Positions 35,135-44,261 of a stretch of 64,000 bases of DNA are shown here, one piece after another. Numbering within the stretch: the first letter of the stretch is position 1; each line of letters begins with the position of its first letter. The translations under genes and the position numbers were made by a program. The DNA is taken from assembly GCF_000482705.1 (NCBI RefSeq), contig NZ_AXWO01000002.1:124001-188000 (forward strand), written 5' to 3'. The notes beneath the pieces were generated by a model. It was not told the DNA's origin. It saw only the letters and a list, made by a program, of their open reading frames with translations, and ran no database searches. Source of the stretch: Glycomyces arizonensis DSM 44726. Its GTDB lineage: Bacteria; Actinomycetota; Actinomycetes; Mycobacteriales; Micromonosporaceae.

Positions 35135-37891
35135 CTATTCGAAGACCGCGCCGAAGGCCTCGGCGAACGCGAGGTACTCCGGGATGGTCTCCTCCCTGAG
35201 CTCACGCACGGCCGTCGCCCAGACCGTGCCGTCGCCGCTGTCGATCGAGGACTGGAACTCGTCGGCGCAAGTGACGGCACGGTCGTAGACGCCATCGAGG
35301 AAGTCGCTCCACAGCGCCTGGAGCTCGGCGTCGGGGATCTCGAAGTAGTCGTCGGCGTCGAGGACCGTCTCGGTGAGGCGGTCGCATGCCTCGGGGACGG
35401 CGTACAGAGGGTCGAGCGTGCGCTCGGACTCGGGGGTCGAGGCGTATTCGGCGACGGCCTCGTCCACCGTTCCGAGGTGTTCGGCGAAGCGCTCGAGCAG
35501 GTCCATGCCGCCGCCGTTCAGCCACGCGCGGACCTGTTCGGCCACCAGCTCGGGGGGCCGCTCGCCTTCGCGTTCGATCCAGCCTTCGAGCACCCCGGGA
35601 TCGGTGCTCGTCGTGAGCAGCATCTCCAGGTAGTACCGGTCGCGCCAGCCGCTGAAGAACAGGGCCAGCGCCAGGACCGCCGCGACCGCGACAGCGGCGG
35701 GACCGAGGCGCTTCGTCTCGCCGGCGGCTTTCTCGGGTCCCGGCCTCCGCCGCGCGAGGCGCTGGACCGCCGCGCCGATCGCGGCGGTGATCGCCGCGAG
35801 GACGAGCGAGCCGACCACCAGGAGGTTGAGCGGCATGGAGAGCTCCGGCCAGGCGAGATCGGTGCGCCAGCCGCAGTCGGTCTCGTACACGTTCAGCGGC
35901 CCGAGGCAGCCGTCCGCCGCCGTGAGCGCGATGAATCCGGCGACACCCGCCCAGATCCCCAGGTACACCGATACGAGCGTGCCGAGCAGGCGCAGCCGCG
36001 GGCGGCCGGCGTTCGCCGCGACCGCGGCGACGATCGCGCCGGCGAACAGCGCCGCGGCGCTGGACCAGTAGTAGAGCGAGTGCTCGATCGAGTAAGGGTT
36101 CACGGCGTCCGTGAAGCCGAGTCCGCCCAGCACCAGCCGGATCGCGACGATCCCGAGGAGCGCCGTGGCGGCGCCCGCGATCGCGGGCTTGAGGCCGCGG
36201 GGCAGCGGCTCGAATCCCCACCGCCGCAGCGGGGGCGCGATCCGCGGCAGGAGCGCCGCACCCCACATCAGCGCGACCATCGCGAACAGGAGCGGCCCGG
36301 CGGTCGTCAGCAGCGCTGGAGTGAGCGCGTAGAACACTCTGACCGCCCAGCCGTCGGGATCGCCGCCCTTCGACTCGACGGTGGCCCCCCATTCCGATTG
36401 GACGTAGTCGGTGTCGAAGTACGGGTACAGGCCGTCGAAGAATCCGGAGGAGTACCGCCAGGCCACCAGCATGACCGACAGGACCGGCAGCGACAGCGCG
36501 ATGACCGCCGCCAGCCGCGGGACGGAGGCACCGGAGCCGGCCCACTGCCGCGCGGTCTCGGAGAACCACCATCCGAAGAGGACCGCCATGGCGACCAGCG
36601 CCAGCGCGAACTCCGGGTGCGGCGGCAGACGCGTGAACGAGAACGCGCCGTCCACGAACGGAAGGCCGAGCATCATGCCGAGACCGAACCAGAATCCCGC
36701 CGCGGCCCCCTGCCCGCCGTCGCCCAGCGCCGCCGCCTGGCCGATGTAGACGCCGACGATCGCGGACGCGGCGAGGGCGCCGATCAGCGCGGCCGCCAGC
36801 ATCGACGGGACCGGGGACCAGGGGATCTCGGTGAACGCGAACTGGAGCCGGTAGAGCATGATCGAGGTCGCGAGCCCGGTGAGCGCCAGCGCGAACGGTT
36901 TGATCCGCTGGATGGACTCGGGCTCCTCCAGCGAGGCGCGGCGCATGTCCCAGTCGGGATGCACCCGCCAGATCCGCAGGAACCGCTCCCAGCGGCCCCG
37001 CTCGGACCGCGCCGCCGCGGCGGGCCAGACATCGGGGCGCGACCTGGCGGTCTGGTCGGCCCGGATCTCCCTGACCCGCAGGACCTCCGTCCGCGACAGG
37101 TACACGAGAACGGCGAGGACCCCGGTGGCCGCGATGCTCTTGAGGTTGATGCCGATCAGGTTCGTCGCCCACGAGTAGTGCCGTACCGAGTCGAGGAACA
37201 GGTCCGAACGTATGACCAGGTACGGGACGAGCACGAGCCACAGGAACACGCGCCACATCGCGATCACCAGGAACGTGACGGTGAGGTCGCGGTTCTTCAG
37301 GTGCGCCAGCTCGTGCAGCACCACCGCGTCGAACGTCTCGGGCCTGGTCCTCCGGGCGTCGACGAGCCCTCGGTGCATCCGCATCCGCGGTCGGCCGTTG
37401 CTCCCGAACATGACCGCGCTCTCCGTCGCCGCGACGGGATCGACCACGACCCGCAACCCGCTCGCGAATCCGAACGCGGCCGCCAGCTCGTCGAGTCGTT
37501 CCCGAGCCGCGTCGCCGCCGGGCACGAGTTCGAGCGGCACGTACCTGCCGCGCCGCGACTTCCACTTCGGCATGGCCTTGAACAGGACGAGGGTCGAGAC
37601 GAGCAGCAGCCCGATCCACACCGCCGCCAGCCACATCGACGGCGCCGGGTACCGCTCGAGGCAGGCCGCGACCGCGTCGGCGTTGCGGCTCAAGCTGTCC
37701 ATCGAGTTCGCCGCCGTGTCGATCTCGGCGTTGACGCCGGCGGCCCGATAGCAGTCCTGCCGTTCGAGGTTGCCGCCGAGCAGGTTGCGCGCCTCCAGGA
37801 TGGTCGCGCCGGTGCTGACGAGCATGAGCGCGACGAGCTGGACGAACCGGAGCGTCGTGGCGGCGTCGACGGCGAGACGGGGGCCGCTCAC
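35135..37891 (-). CDS. Large membrane metalloprotease of the M48 family
   Basis: A 918 aa membrane protein. Helices near residues 10-30 and 75-95 precede the peptidase domain. HELAHLKNRD (about 192-201) gives two zinc ligands and the catalytic glutamate, and a downstream REIRAD (near 269-274) offers the third ligand, as in HtpX-type M48 proteins. About 14 further helices follow, and a soluble C-terminal domain of about 170 residues with cysteine pairs ends the protein. Normal HtpX is about 300 aa, so the extra two thirds are unusual. GTG at 37891 overlaps the stop of the upstream gene (GTGA). Substrates unknown. Confidence 0.85.
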   Translation of the reverse strand: MSGPRLAVDAATTLRFVQLVALMLVSTGATILEARNLLGGNLERQDCYRAAGVNAEIDTAANSMDSLSRNADAVAACLERYPAPSMWLAAVWIGLLLVSTLVLFKAMPKWKSRRGRYVPLELVPGGDAARERLDELAAAFGFASGLRVVVDPVAATESAVMFGSNGRPRMRMHRGLVDARRTRPETFDAVVLHELAHLKNRDLTVTFLVIAMWRVFLWLVLVPYLVIRSDLFLDSVRHYSWATNLIGINLKSIAATGVLAVLVYLSRTEVLRVREIRADQTARSRPDVWPAAAARSERGRWERFLRIWRVHPDWDMRRASLEEPESIQRIKPFALALTGLATSIMLYRLQFAFTEIPWSPVPSMLAAALIGALAASAIVGVYIGQAAALGDGGQGAAAGFWFGLGMMLGLPFVDGAFSFTRLPPHPEFALALVAMAVLFGWWFSETARQWAGSGASVPRLAAVIALSLPVLSVMLVAWRYSSGFFDGLYPYFDTDYVQSEWGATVESKGGDPDGWAVRVFYALTPALLTTAGPLLFAMVALMWGAALLPRIAPPLRRWGFEPLPRGLKPAIAGAATALLGIVAIRLVLGGLGFTDAVNPYSIEHSLYYWSSAAALFAGAIVAAVAANAGRPRLRLLGTLVSVYLGIWAGVAGFIALTAADGCLGPLNVYETDCGWRTDLAWPELSMPLNLLVVGSLVLAAITAAIGAAVQRLARRRPGPEKAAGETKRLGPAAVAVAAVLALALFFSGWRDRYYLEMLLTTSTDPGVLEGWIEREGERPPELVAEQVRAWLNGGGMDLLERFAEHLGTVDEAVAEYASTPESERTLDPLYAVPEACDRLTETVLDADDYFEIPDAELQALWSDFLDGVYDRAVTCADEFQSSIDSGDGTVWATAVRELREETIPEYLAFAEAFGAVFE

Positions 37892-38355
37892 CGCTCCGGC
37901 GGCCCGGTGCGTTCGTCCTCCAGCTCCAGGCGGCGAAGCAGCGCGTCGGCGATCGCCCTGCCCTGCTCCTCCGACAGGCCGCGCCGTTTCGCCTCGGCCT
38001 CGACCTTGCGGCGGAGGCGGGCGAGTTGCCGGTGCTCCTGCCGCGGCACCCTCCGGTCGGCCTGCCGCTTCCCGAACCGCGACCGAGTGCCCTTCACGAT
38101 CCGGTCGATCAGGGTGTCCGTGCCGCGGGTCACCAGGTGCTCGACCACGATCCACACGATCGGCGTCGCGAGCAGCACCAGGTCGGTCGCCCCGAAGCCG
38201 AGCGGTTCGGTCCGGGCGCGGCGGCGGCGCATCGCACGCGTGACGTTCCGGTCGTCGATGAGCCGCAGCCCTTCGACATAGTCGAGTTCAGCGGGGGCGA
38301 CGTCGGCGACGACGTCGCGCACGACCTCCCAGAGGGTGCCGAGGTCTTCAGACAT
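37888..38355 (-). CDS. Small protein coupled to the M48 protease
   Basis: A 155 aa protein. N-terminal soluble part (1-50), one helix (about 57-75, TDLVLLATPIVWIVVEHLV), then a basic, arginine-rich helical C-terminus (about 85-150). Its TGA overlaps the protease GTG, so the two are co-made and probably form a complex or regulate one another. I recognise no family. Confidence 0.7.
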   Translation of the reverse strand: MSEDLGTLWEVVRDVVADVAPAELDYVEGLRLIDDRNVTRAMRRRRARTEPLGFGATDLVLLATPIVWIVVEHLVTRGTDTLIDRIVKGTRSRFGKRQADRRVPRQEHRQLARLRRKVEAEAKRRGLSEEQGRAIADALLRRLELEDERTGPPER

Positions 38356-38643
38356 GGCGGGGTTCCCGTTCGCTCATGGGGCGTGGGCCGATCGGCGTCG
38401 ATGGGCACTGGAACGTTCCATCGTATGGGACCGTGGCCCGTCGGCCAGAGCCGTGTCGGATAGCCGACAGTGCGTGTTCGTCATCGACGGGGTGCTCGGC
38501 GGGGTGCTCGACGGCGGTGACGGGACTGCGCACGACACGGACCGCTGCGGTCGACGTCGGCGACGATGGCCGCCTGCACGCGTGCTTGCACGAGTGTCAG
38601 GTCGCCGAGTGCCGCCTGCCGAAGTACGCGCGGAACGGGGCCG

Positions 38644-39474
38644 TCAAGACCACGCGCCGGCAGCGGCCGCGGCGCGCACGAACGCGTCGAAGGTGACAGG
38701 CGCCCTTCCCAGGACGTCCTGGACGCCGGTGAACGGGGTGGCGTAGAACCCGGCACGGACGCCGTCCGCGGCCTCCAGAGACCAATCGACCGCGTCAGCG
38801 GGCGCGCCCTTGGCGAGCGCGGCGGCCGCCCATGCTTCGGGCTCCACCTCGACGACACGAAGGTCCATGCCGGTCGCCTTGGAGATCAAGGCGGCCGCGT
38901 CGACATAGGACATGGCCGCGGGACCGGACAGCTCGTAGACCGGTTCGTGGCGTGCCTCTGCGGTGAGGAGCGCGACGGCCACGTCGGCGATGTCGGCGGC
39001 ATCGATGAAGTCGACGGCGGCATTGCCGGTGGCCACCAGCCGAATGGTGCCGCCGATGACGGACTGCCGGAGGTTGCCTTCGGAGAAGTTCTGGTCGAAC
39101 ACGCTCGGCCGGAGCACGATGCCCTCGGCGCCGGGCACCCGCACCGCACGCTCCAGCGCCAGCATCCGCTCGCTGCCCGCGCGGGCGCTGCGGCCCGACA
39201 GCAGCACCAGCTTGCGAACCCCGTTGTCGACCGCCAATCGAGCGAAGGCCGCCACCTGCTTCGCCGCCAGATCGGGCACCGTCGGAGGAGCGATATAGAC
39301 GCGATCGACACCGTCGAGGGCGGCCCTCCAACCGGACGGGTCGTACCAGTCGAATCGCACGGCGCCGGACCTGGAGGCCGCCCGAGGCCGCTCACCCAGG
39401 CGGCGCAGACCCTCGACCACTCGCCGACCGGTCTTGCCCGTCGCCCCGACCACGAGGATGTCCGTCCCCGACAT
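38644..39474 (-). CDS. NmrA-like NAD(P)-binding protein
   Basis: A 276 aa Rossmann-fold protein of the atypical SDR group (NmrA/HSCARG-like). The nucleotide loop is ILVVGATGKTGRRVVEGLRR at the start; the middle carries LVLLSGRSA and VLRPSVFDQNF, and the substrate region has AAVDFIDAADIADVAV. These proteins act as redox sensors or quinone/azo reductases. The catalytic YxxxK of classical SDRs is absent. ATG at 39474 overlaps the divergent Excalibur reading frame by two bases. Confidence 0.85.
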   Translation of the reverse strand: MSGTDILVVGATGKTGRRVVEGLRRLGERPRAASRSGAVRFDWYDPSGWRAALDGVDRVYIAPPTVPDLAAKQVAAFARLAVDNGVRKLVLLSGRSARAGSERMLALERAVRVPGAEGIVLRPSVFDQNFSEGNLRQSVIGGTIRLVATGNAAVDFIDAADIADVAVALLTAEARHEPVYELSGPAAMSYVDAAALISKATGMDLRVVEVEPEAWAAAALAKGAPADAVDWSLEAADGVRAGFYATPFTGVQDVLGRAPVTFDAFVRAAAAAGAWS

Positions 39475-39667
39475 GACAGTTCCCTTCACAGACAAACCAA
39501 CCGAGGGAGAAGCGTACCCGCGGGCAACCGCGTCCACCACTGAAGAAGGGGCCTGCTGCGAGCACTGCGACGCCGCTCGCGCCGCGGGTGCCGCCCAGGT
39601 CCGCAGGGGCGATCCCGGCTATGGCTCCCATCTCGACCGAGACGGTGACGGTGTGGCCTGCGAATGA
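39473..39667 (+). CDS. Orphan Excalibur calcium-binding domain (possible remnant)
   Basis: A 64 aa reading frame ending in a complete Excalibur domain: CEHCDAARAAGAAQVRRGDP then GYGSHLDRDGDGVACE, with the two cysteines and the DxDxDG calcium loop. Excalibur domains are normally secreted, but no signal peptide is encoded here; the ATG at 39473 lies on top of the start codon of the minus-strand NmrA gene. An ATG at 39434 would lie inside that gene. I read this as the 3' end of a secreted-protein gene whose 5' part was lost, though a small expressed protein is possible. Confidence 0.5.
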   Translation: MTVPFTDKPTEGEAYPRATASTTEEGACCEHCDAARAAGAAQVRRGDPGYGSHLDRDGDGVACE

Positions 39668-39734
39668 ACGCCGCACGGCATCGGACATGAGCCATCGAGC
39701 GGCCATCGCGAGGATGGCCGCTCTTCTGGTTCGC

Positions 39735-41684
39735 TCAGCGGAGCCCGTAGGAGCGGATCGTCGTGTAGGCGATCTCGTTGCCGTGGTCGTCGGCCGCGTT
39801 CACGCGGATGGAGACGAACCGGGCGTTCCAGGGATGGTGCAGTGTCGCTTCGGCCGTGTCGCCGTCGCGGTCGAGGTCGACCTCGGTCCACGTCCGGCCG
39901 TCGTCGTAGGAGACCTCGAGGCCGAGCTCGGTGAGATGCGAGTCAGGATCGCCGAAGTCGCCGGGTTCGAGCGCGAGCGTGACCTCCTGGCGGCATCCGG
40001 CGTCGGCCCAGCCGCCCTCGACGTCCTCGGCGTCGAAGGACACCGTGGGCAGTGAACGCAGCGCCACGCCCTCCTCGCCGAGGTCGGCCGGGTCGAAGTC
40101 GAAGGTCCACGCGGCCCGCGACTCGGTGGCGAACAGGCCGGTGCCGGTGTCGCGGGTGCCGCTGAGGGCGAGCGTGTAGCGGCCCGCGCCGTCCAGCGCG
40201 AGGTCGACGCCGTCCATCGGGTCGCCGTGCCACGCGCCGAGCTTCTCCCCGTCCTTGATGAGGAAGGCGGCGGCGTCGTAACCGAGGAGCCGCAGGTCCT
40301 CGCCCGAGTGCCCGGCGCCCAGGCTCGTCTGGAGACTGAGGGAGCCGGCCTCGTCGAAGCCGAAGAGCCAGCCGTCGGCCGTGCCGCCGCCGAGCGGGCC
40401 GTTCACCATGTCGCGGTGGGTCCGCTCGCCCGCTTCGAGCACGATTGTCTCGGTGCTGACGAACCCCTCGGTGATGCCCCAGCCGTCCTCGTCGGTCCGG
40501 CCGCCCATCGCCATGGTCGCCCATTCCACAGAGGAGTCGGCGTTGTAGTACTCGATGCGCTCTGAGGGGAACTCGACGGGGACCATGCGGCAGTCCTGCG
40601 CCCCGACGTCCTCGCCGATGAGGTCGCCAAAGGTGCAGGTGAAGCCGCGCACCGGCGTCCCGAGGTCGTGGTATTCGGTCCGCACCGCCGCCAGTTCGGC
40701 CTCGGTGACGGTGAACGAGGTGTCGTGGGGGAACGACCCCTGCTCGAGGAACGCGAGGTTGTAGGTGTACGCCTCGCCCGCCCCCTCGGGGCTGTCGAGC
40801 ACCGGCCGGAACGCGAAGTCGACCTCCCGCCCCGGGAGCGTCGATCCGGGCATCAGGTAGATGTCGGTGTCCGGTCCCGAGTAGTCGGTGTACCCGAGGT
40901 TCCCGGTCGCTCCGATGGAGACCTCCGCGCCCCGCAGCCGGGCGTCGGGGCGCGGCACGTCGACGGTCACCGGCGAGGCGTCGGCGGCGTCGAGGACCAG
41001 TTCGTACGGTGCTGAGCCGATGGTCACCGGCGTCATGCCGAGGACGATCTCGGTGCGCTGCCCTTCGGCGTCGTCATTCCAGGTGCCGTGCACGAGGGTG
41101 TAGCCGCCCGGTTCCAGGCTCACCGTGCTGCGGCCGTCCGCGTCGAACTCCAGGATCCCGAACGCCCCCGTCGCGTTCTGGCTCACCAGCACGAAGTCGC
41201 CTTCGGGGACACCGCCGGAGCGGTCGAGGATCCGCACCGTGAACGGCTGCGCCGCAGCCGCCTCGGAGGCGACGGCGGCGCCGGTCAGCCCGGCGTCGCC
41301 GATGCCGTCCAGTTCGGACTCGCTTGCCGTTCCGGCGTCGGCGATGCCCGCCGCGGCCAGGTCGGTGACGTTGTAGCGGCGCGGGTCCTCCCGGCCCGTC
41401 TTGACTGCGTCGGCCCTGTCACTGGGGATGACGAGGGTGTCGCCCGAGCCGTCGGGCGCGGGGATGGTGAGGAATCCGACGTCCTCGCGTCCTTCGGCGG
41501 GCAGCAGTCCGGTGCCGCCGTCGGGGAGCACGGCCACCGTGTCGCCGGTGGGCAGCACCACGGTGTCGATCGGGGTGCCGACCGGTTCGCCGCCGGTCTC
41601 GGCGTGAGCGGTCGCCCCTCCGGCGAGCGCGGTGGCGGCGAACGCCGCCACCGCCGCGAAGCCGAGGGAGAGTTGTCTGCGCAT
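39735..41684 (-). CDS. Secreted protein related to the non-catalytic parts of S8 peptidases
   Basis: A 649 aa protein with a signal peptide (about 1-28, ending AHA). Residues about 37-115 (TVVLPTGDTVAVLPDGG, then RRYNVTDLAAAG) look like the N-terminal region of large actinobacterial subtilisin-like peptidases. The middle (about 150-330) and the C-terminus (YDDGRTWTEV, then NAADDHGNEI) match the domains after their catalytic unit. The Asp/His/Ser catalytic domain of some 400 residues that should lie between residues 115 and 150 is absent, so protease activity is unlikely. Two cysteines near 340-360 may pair. Binding or scaffolding is inferred. Confidence 0.65.
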   Translation of the reverse strand: MRRQLSLGFAAVAAFAATALAGGATAHAETGGEPVGTPIDTVVLPTGDTVAVLPDGGTGLLPAEGREDVGFLTIPAPDGSGDTLVIPSDRADAVKTGREDPRRYNVTDLAAAGIADAGTASESELDGIGDAGLTGAAVASEAAAAQPFTVRILDRSGGVPEGDFVLVSQNATGAFGILEFDADGRSTVSLEPGGYTLVHGTWNDDAEGQRTEIVLGMTPVTIGSAPYELVLDAADASPVTVDVPRPDARLRGAEVSIGATGNLGYTDYSGPDTDIYLMPGSTLPGREVDFAFRPVLDSPEGAGEAYTYNLAFLEQGSFPHDTSFTVTEAELAAVRTEYHDLGTPVRGFTCTFGDLIGEDVGAQDCRMVPVEFPSERIEYYNADSSVEWATMAMGGRTDEDGWGITEGFVSTETIVLEAGERTHRDMVNGPLGGGTADGWLFGFDEAGSLSLQTSLGAGHSGEDLRLLGYDAAAFLIKDGEKLGAWHGDPMDGVDLALDGAGRYTLALSGTRDTGTGLFATESRAAWTFDFDPADLGEEGVALRSLPTVSFDAEDVEGGWADAGCRQEVTLALEPGDFGDPDSHLTELGLEVSYDDGRTWTEVDLDRDGDTAEATLHHPWNARFVSIRVNAADDHGNEIAYTTIRSYGLR

Positions 41685-41838
41685 GCTGACTTCCTTTGCA
41701 GTTCAATCAAAAAGGCCGTTCGGCCTCTTCCTTGCATACGCGGTAGGGCGCGAGTCGAGTTGCATACCAGGGATGTATTTCTGGGTGGCGGCGCTCTCGG
41801 GCTCCCTGTTGCGGATCGGCCTGCGGTTCCGGCGGGGC

Positions 41839-41866
41839 TTGCCGGTTTTCATTATATTGCTATAGT
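41839..41866 (+). promoter_or_regulatory. Promoter of the GntR-ABC operon
   Basis: TTGCCG (41839-41844) and TATAGT (41861-41866) with 16-bp spacing; the sequence between is A/T-rich, unusual for this window. Confidence 0.5.
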
Positions 41867-41867
41867 G

Positions 41868-41879
41868 CTAGCTAACTAG
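41868..41879. promoter_or_regulatory. Probable operator of the GntR regulator
   Basis: CTAG-CTAA-CTAG, two CTAG half-sites 4 bp apart immediately after the -10 hexamer. In a position to block transcription; autoregulation is typical of YtrA-like repressors but is inferred here. Confidence 0.4.
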
Positions 41880-41901
41880 TTATTTGAACGGAGTGCTCGA
41901 G

Positions 41902-42294
41902 GTGATCGAGTTTCATCTGGACCCCCAGACCGGCCTCTCGCCGTACCGGCAACTGGTCCGCCAGGTCCGCCAGGCGCTGCGGCTCGGGCTGCTGCGCGAA
42001 GGCGAGCAGCTCCCGACCGTCAAGGAGGTCGTGGCGCAGTTGGCGATCAACCCCAACACGGTGCTCAAGGCGTACCGCGAGCTCGAACACGAGGGCCTGG
42101 TCGCCGCGCGCGCCGGCGTGGGGACCTTCGTGACCGCCTCACTCGCCGTCGCCTCGCCCGAGGCGACCGAGCGGCTGCGGGGCCAGCTGCGGCGCTGGCT
42201 GGCCGAGGCCCATCGGGAAGGACTGGACGACGAGGGCATCGAAGCGCTGTTCGCGACGACGCTTCGGGACGACACGCACGAGGACATAGCATGA
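41902..42294 (+). CDS. GntR-family regulator, YtrA subfamily
   Basis: A 130 aa repressor with the winged helix at about residues 10-75 (SPYRQLVRQVRQALRLGLL, then LAINPNTVLKAYRELEHEGL) and a short C-terminal dimer helix, the small YtrA type. The GTG at 41902 has CGGAG 8 nt upstream; the TTG at 41884 and GTG at 41893 are alternatives with weaker sites. ATGA overlap with the next ABC ATPase gene. YtrA-type operons often respond to cell-wall stress. Confidence 0.9.
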   Translation: MIEFHLDPQTGLSPYRQLVRQVRQALRLGLLREGEQLPTVKEVVAQLAINPNTVLKAYRELEHEGLVAARAGVGTFVTASLAVASPEATERLRGQLRRWLAEAHREGLDDEGIEALFATTLRDDTHEDIA

Positions 42295-43190
42295 CCGCAC
42301 TACAGACGCAGCATCTCGCCAAGCGCTACGGCCGCCGTCCGGCATTGAGCGACTGCACCCTGGACATTCCCGCCGGGCACATCGTGGGGCTGGTGGGCCC
42401 CAACGGCGCCGGCAAGACGACCCTGCTCAACCTGGCCGCGGGTCAGCTGACCCCCACGGCGGGGGAGATCACCGTGCTCGGCGAGGAACCCGGTTCGAAG
42501 TCCGCCCTGGCCAAGGTCGGCTTCGTCGCCCAGGGGACGCCGACGTACGGCACCCTGGGCGTCGCCGACCACTTGCGGCTCGGCGCCAGAATGAACCCGC
42601 GCTGGGACGCCGACATGGCGCACGACCGCATCCGGCGGCTCGGCCTCGACCCCGCGATGCAGGCGCGGCAGCTCTCCGCCGGGCAGCGCGCGCAGCTCGC
42701 GCTCACCCTCGGCATCGCCAAACGCCCCGAGCTGCTCCTCCTCGACGAGCCGGTCGCCGCCCTGGACCCGCTGGCCCGCCGCGAGTTCCTCCAGACGCTC
42801 ATGGAGGCCGCCGTCGAGTCGGAGCTCAGCGTGGTCCTGTCCTCGCACCTCGTCTCCGATGTGGAGCGGGTCTGCGACTACCTGATCGTGCTGGTCGACT
42901 CCCGCGTCCGCCTGGCGGGCCCGCTCGACGAGCTGCTGGAGTCCCACCGCCTGCTCACCGGATCGCGCCGCGACCCGGCCGAGCTCCCCGCGGAGCAGCG
43001 GCTCGTCACCGCCAGCCACACCGACCGGCAGAGCAGCCTGGTCGTCCGCACCGACGCCCCCGTCCACGACCCGTCGTGGACGGTCAACCGCCTCAGCCTC
43101 GAGGACCTCGTCATCGCCTACATGCGCGATGGCGCCGTCCATGACCATGCCGCCCCCGCCACCGGACCGAACCTGAAGGTACTGCGATGA
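42291..43190 (+). CDS. ABC transporter ATP-binding protein
   Basis: A 299 aa ATPase. Walker A GPNGAGKTT, degenerate signature LSAGQRAQLALTLG, Walker B LLLLDEPVAALD, H-loop SSHL. The GG-to-AG change in LSxGQ is common in this exporter class. A C-terminal extension (about 215-299) may bind the permease. ATGA overlaps at both ends couple it to the regulator and the permease. Confidence 0.92.
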   Translation: MTALQTQHLAKRYGRRPALSDCTLDIPAGHIVGLVGPNGAGKTTLLNLAAGQLTPTAGEITVLGEEPGSKSALAKVGFVAQGTPTYGTLGVADHLRLGARMNPRWDADMAHDRIRRLGLDPAMQARQLSAGQRAQLALTLGIAKRPELLLLDEPVAALDPLARREFLQTLMEAAVESELSVVLSSHLVSDVERVCDYLIVLVDSRVRLAGPLDELLESHRLLTGSRRDPAELPAEQRLVTASHTDRQSSLVVRTDAPVHDPSWTVNRLSLEDLVIAYMRDGAVHDHAAPATGPNLKVLR

Positions 43191-44209
43191 TCTGGCTCAC
43201 CTGGCGACAGTTCCGCGCGTCGGCCGCCGCCGCGGCCGCGGCGCTCGCGCTCCTGGCGATCGTCTTCGCCGCCACCGGACCGGCGCTGGCCGACCGCCTC
43301 GCCGACGACTTCGCGGCCTGCACCGCCGCGAGCACCGGCCGCGGCGGCGCCTGCGCCGCCATCGGCCAGACCTTCTTCCACGACCACCGGGCCGAGTTCC
43401 TGCTCGTCACCGGCCTCGCGCTCCTGGTGCCCGCGCTCATCGGGCTGTTCTGGGGAGCGCCCCTGATCAGCCGCGAGACCGAGTCGGGCACCCGCGCCCT
43501 GGCATGGGGCCAGAGCGTCACCCGCGTCCGGTGGCTCGCGGTCAAGCTCGGCGTCGTCGGCGGGGCCGCCGCGCTCACCGCCGGACTGGCCACCCTCGCC
43601 GTGACCTGGTGGGCCCACCCCATCGACACCGCCGCCGCGGGCGACTTCCCGCGCATGGAGCCCCTCCTGTTCGCCGCCCGCGGCATCGTCCCCATCGGAT
43701 ACGCGGCCTTCGCCTTCGCCCTCGGCGTCGCATCGGGGCTGGTGGCGCGCCGGACCCTGCCCGCCATGGCCGTCACGCTGCTGGTCTTCGCCGCCGTCCA
43801 GGTCGCCATGCCGCAACTGGTCCGGCCCCACCTGATCGAGCCGGTCGAGGCCGTCATCGAGATCAGCGACCGCAACGCGGCCGACTTCGACGTGGTGCGG
43901 GTCGGCCCCGACCAGGTGGCCGTCGACACGGGCGACTCGGGCGCATGGCTGCTGTCCAGTCGGCTGCTGGACCCCTCGGGGCAGCCCGTCGACGCCGTCG
44001 ACGTCCCCACCGCCTCGGGGCCGTGCGGCCCGCAGCCCGCGATCGACGCCTGCTTCACCGAGATGAACCGGCTCGGCTACCGGCTGGAGGTGGTCTACCA
44101 GCCCGCGGACCACTTCTGGCCGCTCCAGTGGATCGAGACCGGCGTCTACGCCGCCCTTGCCGCCGCCCTGGCCGCCTTCTGCCTGTGGCGCGTCCGCCGC
44201 GCCTGCTGA
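43187..44209 (+). CDS. ABC transporter permease
   Basis: A 340 aa membrane protein with about six hydrophobic helices (near 10-32, 72-96, 115-142, 160-186, 190-212 and 315-333) and a large extracellular loop between the fifth and sixth (about 215-310). Typical of ABC-2-like permeases encoded with YtrA regulators. The substrate is unknown. Confidence 0.85.
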   Translation: MIWLTWRQFRASAAAAAAALALLAIVFAATGPALADRLADDFAACTAASTGRGGACAAIGQTFFHDHRAEFLLVTGLALLVPALIGLFWGAPLISRETESGTRALAWGQSVTRVRWLAVKLGVVGGAAALTAGLATLAVTWWAHPIDTAAAGDFPRMEPLLFAARGIVPIGYAAFAFALGVASGLVARRTLPAMAVTLLVFAAVQVAMPQLVRPHLIEPVEAVIEISDRNAADFDVVRVGPDQVAVDTGDSGAWLLSSRLLDPSGQPVDAVDVPTASGPCGPQPAIDACFTEMNRLGYRLEVVYQPADHFWPLQWIETGVYAALAAALAAFCLWRVRRAC

Positions 44210-44261
44210 ACCCCGGGAACCGAATCATCTGCCCTCCGAACAGAAAGCAGGACACTCCTTC

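Noticed and set aside
32555-38281. Very long plus-strand open frame of about 1900 codons
   Set aside because: It lies across real genes on both strands; its product is Arg-, Gly- and Pro-rich with no domain. Typical by-product of G/C-rich third positions.
38376-38696. Plus-strand frame between the M48 partner and NmrA genes
   Set aside because: It ends inside the NmrA gene and has no recognisable feature; the 288-bp gap appears to hold only promoter DNA.
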